20,539 bases of DNA from Actinomycetes bacterium (GTDB taxonomy: Bacteria > Actinomycetota > Acidimicrobiia > Spongiisociales > UBA5794), in the NCBI GenBank assembly GCA_023336765.1, contig JAMBLL010000163.1, forward strand, positions 1-20,539, written 5' to 3'. The position numbers and the translations under genes are program-made. Shown one piece after another: positions 15,532 through 20,539 of the stretch (position 1 is the first letter of the stretch; every line of letters begins with the position of its first letter). The notes under the pieces were generated by a model that saw nothing but the letters and a program-made list of their open reading frames with translations, made no database searches and was not told the DNA's origin.

Positions 15532-16437
15532 TTACGACAGCGCTGCAAAGGCGACCGCAACCTCTGCGGCAACCCGTGCGTTGTTCTCAGACAGAGCGAG
15601 GTTCGCAGGAATATTGTCGCCGTCGAGAGCTTCTGAGATCTGACCGAGGACGAACGGTGTCACTGCTGCGCCCACAACACCACGGCGTACTGCTTCGGAC
15701 AACGCGCCGGACATGGCGTCCTGGATCTCAGCGGATGACAGGGCCTCTGCTTCTGGGATCGGAACGCCGACAAGTGCACCCCCACCCCACTCGAACCGCT
15801 CCTTGATGAAGGCGGCCACAGCTTCGGGCCTGTCAAGACGAAGAGGAACCGGCAGTCCGCTCGAGCGAGCGTAGAACATGGGGAACTCGTCGGTCTGGTA
15901 GCCGATGACAGGAACCGACAGCATCTCGAGGTGTTCAAGCGTGCCGGGGATATCAAGGAACGCCTTTGCACCAGCCGACACCGTCAGCACGCCGTAGCGC
16001 GCGATCGCACCAAGGTCGGCCGATACGTCCCCCGTCTCGGCTGAACCATGATGAACACCACCGATCCCACCGGTGGCGAACACGCGGATACCTGCACGCG
16101 CAGCAATCGCCAGCGATGCGGACACCGTCGTCGCTCCCACCGGCCACCGATTGGCAACCGCTGCCGCAAGGTCGCGTTCCGCTGTCTTGACCGCTTCGCC
16201 AAGGATCCGGTCATGCATGTCTTCGTCAAGCCCCACGCGGACGTTTCCATCGATTACGGCCGTCACCGCGGGGATCGCACCAGCATTGGAAACAGCGGCA
16301 ATTGTTCGCGTGAGTGCCTCTTCATTCGCTGGCGACGGTAGGCCAAGATTCGAGAAGATCGTGCTCTCGAGGGCGACCACCGGACGCTCTGAGTTCATGG
16401 CATCGGCGACTGCCGCGCTGAAGATGATGCTGGACAT
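15532..16437 (-). CDS. psuG: Pseudouridine-5'-phosphate glycosidase
   Basis: This 301-residue enzyme reversibly splits pseudouridine 5'-phosphate into uracil and ribose 5-phosphate, the second step of pseudouridine breakdown. All family landmarks are visible: VALESTIFSNLGLP (E24), VGATTVSASL, FATGGIGGVHHG (120-131), DVSADL (137-142), and VSAGAKAFLDIPGTLEHLE with K158, the lysine expected to form the Schiff base. K84 (KTAERDL) and D137 match the other conserved charged residues of the family. Length is typical. It ends in convergence with the ligase 23 bases away. The ATG at 16437 is 31 bases after the kinase stop, so it is the last gene of a kinase-glycosidase operon. Confidence 0.93.
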   Translation of the reverse strand: MSSIIFSAAVADAMNSERPVVALESTIFSNLGLPSPANEEALTRTIAAVSNAGAIPAVTAVIDGNVRVGLDEDMHDRILGEAVKTAERDLAAAVANRWPVGATTVSASLAIAARAGIRVFATGGIGGVHHGSAETGDVSADLGAIARYGVLTVSAGAKAFLDIPGTLEHLEMLSVPVIGYQTDEFPMFYARSSGLPVPLRLDRPEAVAAFIKERFEWGGGALVGVPIPEAEALSSAEIQDAMSGALSEAVRRGVVGAAVTPFVLGQISEALDGDNIPANLALSENNARVAAEVAVAFAALS

Positions 16438-16468
16438 GGGGTTTCCGTTCTCGGGGCGTCCCGTAAGC

Positions 16469-17317
16469 CTACGGGGAGAGTCGTGTGAGCACGCTCGCGG
16501 CTACGGCGTGGCCGTTCGCAAGCGCAGCCTCGACATCATAGTCGCCCATCATGGCGACTATGAATCCCGCAGCGAACGCATCGCCCGCCCCAGTTGTGTC
16601 GCGCACATTGGCGAGTTGCTGAGCAGAAGCGGATGCAACGATCCCGGAACTGTCGAGCGCCACCGCGGCTCGAGGACCATCCTTCACAACAGTGAGGTCG
16701 ATTCCTGGGAGACCCTTGGCATCGGAAACCTCAAGGACATTCGCCTCATCCCTGTTGAACAGCACAACACCCGGGCCGACCGATGAGAGAAGGTCACCGA
16801 ACCTCTGGACACCGAATTCCTCGATGATCGCTACCGACGAAGCATCGACGCTCACGGTTCCCCCTCGCTCCTTCATGATGCGTATCGCTTCGAGGGAGGC
16901 CTCTGCGATCGGGCCACCGACAAGCGAGTAGGCCGGCAGATGGACCCAGTCGACACCGTCGAGGTCTGCCTTGCTCACATGATCGAGTTCTATCGCCGCC
17001 GCACGATCTGGCAGCATCGAGCGTTCACCGACAGCATCGACAAGAACGATGATCGTACCTGTGCGGCCAGAGCGTTGGACAACAGCGTCAACTCCGGCGT
17101 TGGCCAGTTCGGACACGAGCACCCGCCCGATGGTGTCATTCCCGACGCGCCCGATGAATCGGACCGGGACCCCGGTACCGGCCGCAGCAACAGCAACGTT
17201 CGCTGCACTTCCGCCGCGCCGTCTGTGGATCTCGACATCCGTGTCCGTTCCTTTGGCGATGTCGGAACTCAACCACGCGACGACGTCTTCGACGAGGTCA
17301 CCTATACAGCACAGCAT
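16469..17317 (-). CDS. psuK: PfkB-family carbohydrate kinase, probable pseudouridine kinase
   Basis: This 282-residue ribokinase-fold enzyme would phosphorylate pseudouridine to feed PsuG. The N-terminal strand CCIGDLVEDVV, the substrate-side GGSAANVAVAAAGTGVPVRF (PfkB signature 1), a lid region, FNRDEANVLEVSDAKGLPGI, and DTTGAGDAFAAGF with catalytic D246 and the anion-hole Gly residues are all present. The pseudouridine assignment rests mainly on its place directly upstream of psuG; by sequence alone it is a general PfkB sugar or nucleoside kinase. ATG at 17317 has no clear ribosome site and follows the stop of a small membrane protein gene by nine bases, which suggests coupled translation. 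Confidence 0.85.
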   Translation of the reverse strand: MLCCIGDLVEDVVAWLSSDIAKGTDTDVEIHRRRGGSAANVAVAAAGTGVPVRFIGRVGNDTIGRVLVSELANAGVDAVVQRSGRTGTIIVLVDAVGERSMLPDRAAAIELDHVSKADLDGVDWVHLPAYSLVGGPIAEASLEAIRIMKERGGTVSVDASSVAIIEEFGVQRFGDLLSSVGPGVVLFNRDEANVLEVSDAKGLPGIDLTVVKDGPRAAVALDSSGIVASASAQQLANVRDTTGAGDAFAAGFIVAMMGDYDVEAALANGHAVAASVLTRLSP

Positions 17318-17326
17318 GCGTATCGA

Positions 17327-17611
17327 TCAGGTGAGGATCTCCTCGGTCTCCTGATCCACCCCAGCCCGGCGCCGCTTCTTGATGATCATGATCACAGCAA
17401 TGCCACACACAGCTGCAACAACTCCACAGATCAGCGTTCTCCTCGACAGCCTACGGGCGCGTACCGTTGCCGTCGCGACGACCTCGGTTACCTTGTCAGC
17501 GACGTCGATGAGCGCGTCAGCCTGGTCGAGTCTGCCCTGGGCAAAGTCAAGGCCACGCTGTATCTGGTCAACAGATACCTGGGCGAGTTCGATCGTGTCA
17601 GTAGCGGTCAT
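17327..17611 (-). CDS. Small single-span membrane protein of unknown function
   Basis: I do not recognise a family. The 94-residue protein has an amphipathic helical N-terminal half (MTATDTIELAQVSVDQIQRG onward to about residue 50, coiled-coil-like with many Asp/Gln/Ala), then one hydrophobic span (about 58-76, TLICGVVAAVCGIAVIMII), then KKRRR and an acidic tail (ETEEILT). The basic cluster right after the span predicts a cytoplasmic C terminus. ATG at 17611 is chosen because GAGGAAG (17617-17623 on the minus strand) lies just upstream; reading further upstream has no support. It is the first gene of the kinase-psuG unit, with nine bases to the kinase start. No transporter motif is seen. Confidence 0.65.
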   Translation of the reverse strand: MTATDTIELAQVSVDQIQRGLDFAQGRLDQADALIDVADKVTEVVATATVRARRLSRRTLICGVVAAVCGIAVIMIIKKRRRAGVDQETEEILT

Positions 17612-17628
17612 GGAACTTCCTCTTCCAT

Positions 17629-17650
17629 TGGGTACCAACGATTCTACCCA
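17629..17650. promoter_or_regulatory. Inverted repeat upstream of the small membrane protein / psu unit
   Basis: TGGGTA (17629-17634) and TACCCA (17645-17650) are perfect six-base arms around a ten-base centre, just upstream of the ribosome site of the minus-strand gene starting at 17611 and after the kinase stop at 17697. It could be an operator for the pseudouridine operon or a weak hairpin. No T tract is present. Confidence 0.3.
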
Positions 17651-17696
17651 CCGTCGATCGACTGCCAAGCGACGTCAACGCCTCAGGCATTTCGTC

Positions 17697-19064
17697 CTAG
17701 ATGCTCGGAGACGCTGCCAGTGTCACAACGACGGACAGACCACCATCCGGAACGTTCGTCGCGCTGATCGAACCGCCTGATTGGCTCACGAGATGGGCGA
17801 CGATCGCCAGGCCGAGTCCGGTGCCAGGCTCATCTATGTCGCCCCGCCAGAATCGGTCGAAGATCTTCTCAAGATCCTCACCAGGAACACCCAGCCCGGA
17901 ATCGACAACGGTGATCCGACACTGTCCCCGTGAGTTCGTGGATACCGACATCATCACCGAAGAGCCGGCGGGTGTGTAGCGCAGCGCATTGTCGATGAGA
18001 TTGTCGAGGATCTGCTCCAGGGCGCCTGGCAACGCGACGGCATCACACACGATGTCGTCGTCGACACGCATGTCCAATGCAATGGATCCCTCTTGCGCAA
18101 CGGGTTCCCACAGTGAGAACCTCTGGGACACGACGTCCACCACATCGACCGGGACCGCGCCGGCACTCCCCTCCCGTGACAGTTCAAGGAGCTGATCGAT
18201 GACAAGCCTGAGACGCTCCACTTCAACGACGACATCTCCGAGAGCGACGAGTTCCTCGGCACTTGCGTCAGCTTCAAGATTCTCTAGTTTCAATCGCATG
18301 GCCGTGAGCGGTGTCCGAAGCTGGTGAGAAGCATCTGCGACGAACGAGCGTTGAGACTCCACGAGTGATTCGACGCGTTCTGCCATCTCGTCGAAGGTGG
18401 CTGCGAGTTCAGCGAGCTCTGGAGGTGCGTCTGCGATGCCTGCTCGGGCCGACAGGTCGCCTCCTGCGATGAGCGCCGCTGTCTCGCCAAGACGAGCAAT
18501 CGGACGCGTGACAGAGCGCGCAACGACGAAGGCAACCACTGCGGTGGCACCGACTGCCACGACGACGACCAGACCGAGGCTCAGCCACATCGCGTGCACC
18601 TGTTCCTCGACATCGTCGTTGAAGACCGTCATTCGCACCGCCCCGTACACATGTGCACCCGATGCCACTGGTACTGCGGCGACGAACAATTCCTCCTGAA
18701 GCGTCGACGAGTACCGCGTGCCAGAGAATCGTTCGCCGCCCAACGCGGCTTCGATCTCAGGGCGACTCGAGAACGATCGTGGCGTGTCATCGCTGGTGTC
18801 GACAACAGAGTCTCCTTCGACGTCAACAACGACCACGCGTACTCCGGTTCGCTGTGCATATGCCTCTGCGGGCACGGGAACGATCTCAAGATCGTGCTGC
18901 AGCGCATCCTCGTAGATGGTTGCCAGCACCACGGCGTCACGCTCAAGAGCAACAGCGAACTGCTCCCGCTGACGTTCCGCGAACACGATCCCGAACGGGA
19001 TCGCAAGGGCACCAGCAAGCACGAGCACGATGGCGACATACCCCGCGAGCAGGCGTTTGATCAC
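17697..19064 (-). CDS. Two-component sensor histidine kinase
   Basis: This 455-residue membrane kinase senses an extracytoplasmic signal and phosphorylates the adjacent regulator. Span 1 covers about 5-28 (LLAGYVAIVLVLAGALAIPF). A periplasmic sensor region of about 130 residues follows, with a sCache/PAS-like look (VRVVVVDVEGDSVVDTS). Span 2 covers about 161-182, then a HAMP domain (ARSVTRPIARLGETA onward). The HisKA box is SFVADASHQLRTPLTAMRL with H247. The HATPase region has the N box (ILDNLIDNALRYTP, about 352-365), the G1 box DSGLGVP (388-394) and GTGLGLA (414-420). GTG at 19064 overlaps the regulator stop as GTGA and begins right before span 1; upstream in-frame sequence lies inside the regulator gene. 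The signal is unknown. Confidence 0.92.
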   Translation of the reverse strand: MIKRLLAGYVAIVLVLAGALAIPFGIVFAERQREQFAVALERDAVVLATIYEDALQHDLEIVPVPAEAYAQRTGVRVVVVDVEGDSVVDTSDDTPRSFSSRPEIEAALGGERFSGTRYSSTLQEELFVAAVPVASGAHVYGAVRMTVFNDDVEEQVHAMWLSLGLVVVVAVGATAVVAFVVARSVTRPIARLGETAALIAGGDLSARAGIADAPPELAELAATFDEMAERVESLVESQRSFVADASHQLRTPLTAMRLKLENLEADASAEELVALGDVVVEVERLRLVIDQLLELSREGSAGAVPVDVVDVVSQRFSLWEPVAQEGSIALDMRVDDDIVCDAVALPGALEQILDNLIDNALRYTPAGSSVMMSVSTNSRGQCRITVVDSGLGVPGEDLEKIFDRFWRGDIDEPGTGLGLAIVAHLVSQSGGSISATNVPDGGLSVVVTLAASPSI

Positions 19065-19726
19065 TGATCCGTACCTGCGAACTGGTATCCGACCCCTCGC
19101 ACGGTACGAATGAGATCCGGAGAGCCCAGCTTCTTGCGAAGCGACGCGATGTGCACATCGAGCGTCTTGGTCGAACCCCACCAGTTCTCGTCCCACACTG
19201 CCCGCAGGATCTCATCGCGAGACAGCACGGCACCAGGGTCGGCCGTGAGACAGTCGAGAAGATCGTACTCCTTGGGCGTGAGAGGTATCTCTGAACCGTT
19301 GAACGTCACGATACGGGTGCGGTGATCGATCAGAAGCCCGTCGAACTCGACGGTATCACCGCGCGTAACGCTCCTGTCCGATGCGCGACGGGTCACTGCC
19401 CTGATGCGGGCGGTGAGTTCTCTGAATCCGAATGGCTTCACGATGTAGTCATCGGCGCCAAGGTCGAGCAGGGACACACGATCGATCTCATCTGAGCGAG
19501 CGGTGACGATGATGATCGGAACATCCGATCGTTCACGGATTCCGGCCGTAACAACCTCACCGTCGACATCGGGGAGACCCAGATCCAGAAGCACAACGTC
19601 GTGGTTTCGTTCCGCGATCGCGTCTCGACCAGACCTCACCCAGGTAACTTCGTACCCCTGCCGTTGCAACCCTTCGACAAGGGGTTCGGCGATCCCGAGA
19701 TCATCTTCAACAAGGAGTACCCGCAT
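19061..19726 (-). CDS. OmpR/PhoB-family response regulator
   Basis: This protein of about 221 residues is the DNA-binding partner of the kinase. The receiver domain has the acidic pair in LLVEDD, the phosphoacceptor Asp in VVLLDLGLPDVDG (D48 from this start), Thr in IIVTARSDE and Lys in DYIVKPFGF. The C-terminal winged helix (LTPKEYDLLDCLTADPGAVL, then TKTLDVHIASLRKKLG and IRTVRGVGYQF) is the PhoB type that binds tandem direct repeats. ATG at 19726 is used; a GTG codon directly upstream (19729) is an alternative. The gene is first in a two-gene minus-strand operon and divergent from the exported acidic protein gene, a likely regulatory target. Confidence 0.93.
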   Translation of the reverse strand: MRVLLVEDDLGIAEPLVEGLQRQGYEVTWVRSGRDAIAERNHDVVLLDLGLPDVDGEVVTAGIRERSDVPIIIVTARSDEIDRVSLLDLGADDYIVKPFGFRELTARIRAVTRRASDRSVTRGDTVEFDGLLIDHRTRIVTFNGSEIPLTPKEYDLLDCLTADPGAVLSRDEILRAVWDENWWGSTKTLDVHIASLRKKLGSPDLIRTVRGVGYQFAGTDQ

Positions 19727-19763
19727 CACGCCATGCTCGCACGTCTCGTTGGCATACCCGTGC

Positions 19764-19783
19764 TTCTTTACCCGATTCTTACC
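19764..19783. promoter_or_regulatory. Tandem repeat in the divergent regulator/exported-protein intergenic region
   Basis: TTCTTTACC (19764-19772) and TTCTTACC (19776-19783) are near-identical direct repeats whose right ends are 11 bases apart, the spacing PhoB/OmpR-type regulators use. They sit 38 bases upstream of the regulator start and 71 bases upstream of the exported protein start. Autoregulation and control of the divergent gene are inferred, not shown. Confidence 0.35.
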
Positions 19784-19842
19784 TTGAGTTTCCTTTGCCC
19801 TGACCTTGTGTCGGTATGTTTATGACAGTACATCAGACGTCC

Positions 19843-19848
19843 AGGGAG
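19843..19848 (+). promoter_or_regulatory. Ribosome binding site of the acidic exported protein
   Basis: AGGGAG lies five bases upstream of the ATG at 19854. It supports that start and the reality of the gene, which has no stop inside the window. Confidence 0.7.
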
Positions 19849-19853
19849 ATATC

Positions 19854-20539
19854 ATGAAACATCGCACCGCAATTATCACGGCAGCTTCGATCGTGGTGGT
19901 CATGGTCGCGGCAACAGCCGCGATAGCCACGAATCTCGGGATTCTCGATTCAGCGACCACCGCGTCGGATGTGGGTACGCTGAGCATCGAGACGATCGAA
20001 ACTGTGCCACCAACAGTCGTTGCCATCGTCGAAACACCGCCAGCGGAGATCGTTGTGGTCGAGGACGCGTCAGCAACGGAATCGTCTGATTCTGTTACGA
20101 ACGGGGTACTTTCCGCGTACGCAGTAGGAGATGCAGGCATCGTGACGCTGGGTAATAACGGGGCGATTCTCACCATCGTAGACATCGAGACCAATCCCGG
20201 CTGGGCGACCACCGAGGTCGTCGAGGAACCCTCCATCGAGATCAGGTTCGTGGGCACCGGCGGTGGATCGCTTCAGTTCACGGCGCACCTCGACGATGCC
20301 GGTGAGATCGTCACCGCAGTCAACGATCTCACAGCGGCAGCCGTCATCGTGGTGACTGAAACCGTCTACGAGGATGACGCGCCGGTCGCGAATGCCTCGG
20401 TGGGTTCGGGCTCCGAAGGCACCGAGACTTCATCATCGAGCAGCTCATACGACGATGACGACGAATACGACGACGATGACGATGGCTACGACGATGATGC
20501 CGAAGACGACGAGGACGAGGAAGAAGACGAAGACGAAGA
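19854..20539 (+). CDS. Exported protein with Asp/Glu/Tyr-rich acidic tail (3' end outside window)
   Basis: No family is recognised. The open frame gives 228 residues and runs off the window. A signal peptide or anchor is clear: MKHR, then a hydrophobic run at about 6-26 (AIITAASIVVVMVAATAAIA) with an AxA-like cleavage context. The next stretch (about 35-80) is rich in Val, Thr, Glu and Pro. A compact region (about 84-165) contains VTLGNNGAILTIVDIETNPG and SIEIRFVGTGGGSLQFTAHL, which look like beta strands. A Ser run then leads to a tail in which 25 of the last 30 visible residues are Asp or Glu, the rest Tyr, Gly and Ala. Such a tail could bind cations or basic surfaces. The gene is divergent from a two-component operon, so control by that regulator is plausible. 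The function is unknown. Confidence 0.75.
   Translation, partial: MKHRTAIITAASIVVVMVAATAAIATNLGILDSATTASDVGTLSIETIETVPPTVVAIVETPPAEIVVVEDASATESSDSVTNGVLSAYAVGDAGIVTLGNNGAILTIVDIETNPGWATTEVVEEPSIEIRFVGTGGGSLQFTAHLDDAGEIVTAVNDLTAAAVIVVTETVYEDDAPVANASVGSGSEGTETSSSSSSYDDDDEYDDDDDGYDDDAEDDEDEEEDEDE

Noticed and set aside
16073..17767. Long plus-strand open frames opposite psuG, psuK and the small membrane protein gene (16073-16786 and 16940-17767)
   Set aside because: The opposite strand carries clear PsuG and PfkB motifs, and the plus-strand products have no recognisable domain or ribosome site.

Overview
The window reads as a chromosomal stretch of a moderately GC-rich actinomycete (Actinomycetota). 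The support is a Septum_form-type anchored protein, a DUF222/HNH (13E12-type) nuclease gene, frequent GTG starts, many 4-base ATGA/GTGA overlaps, and OmpR-type regulator and kinase genes of actinobacterial flavour. A member of the Acidimicrobiia is plausible, but the sequence alone does not settle this.

Region 1 (1-8309) is a defence and toxin-antitoxin island with signs of decay. A type I restriction-modification locus runs hsdM (3' part only, broken) - hsdS (intact) - pRiA4b ORF-3-like gene (frameshifted) - fic with a C-terminal winged helix (intact) - hsdR (intact). Between the broken pRiA4b gene and fic is a 160-base gap packed with copies of a GACC-(A/T)TTACACA motif, two palindromes and an inverted copy next to the fic ribosome binding site. 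It looks like a multi-site operator controlling fic-hsdR separately from hsdM-hsdS. A hicAB toxin-antitoxin pair follows, preceded by a 36-base inverted repeat. Next come a hairpin-rich spacer and an orphan ribbon-helix-helix antitoxin gene on the minus strand with no toxin partner. All four suspected frame lesions in this island behave as single-base losses, and hsdM also has an in-frame TAG where related proteins have Trp. This is either real decay or a sequencing/assembly problem.

Region 2 (8471-11211, plus strand) holds the DUF222/HNH gene, then a GT2 glycosyltransferase and a hexapeptide-repeat acyltransferase joined by an ATGA overlap, probably a small surface-glycan unit.

Region 3 (11216-15508) has housekeeping-type genes in alternating orientation: a Septum_form-like anchored protein (-), a hemolysin III/PAQR-type membrane protein (+), a class II glutamine amidotransferase (-) and a propionate/acyl-CoA ligase (+).

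Region 4 (15532-17611, minus strand) looks like a pseudouridine catabolism operon: a small single-span membrane protein, a PfkB-type kinase (probable PsuK) and PsuG.

Region 5 (17697-20539) is a two-component system (response regulator then histidine kinase, minus strand, GTGA overlap). Divergent from it is a gene for an exported protein with a very acidic Asp/Glu/Tyr-rich tail, cut off by the window end. The shared 127-base intergenic region has a tandem repeat with about 11-base spacing that could be the regulator's binding site.

No tRNA, rRNA, CRISPR array or transposase was seen.
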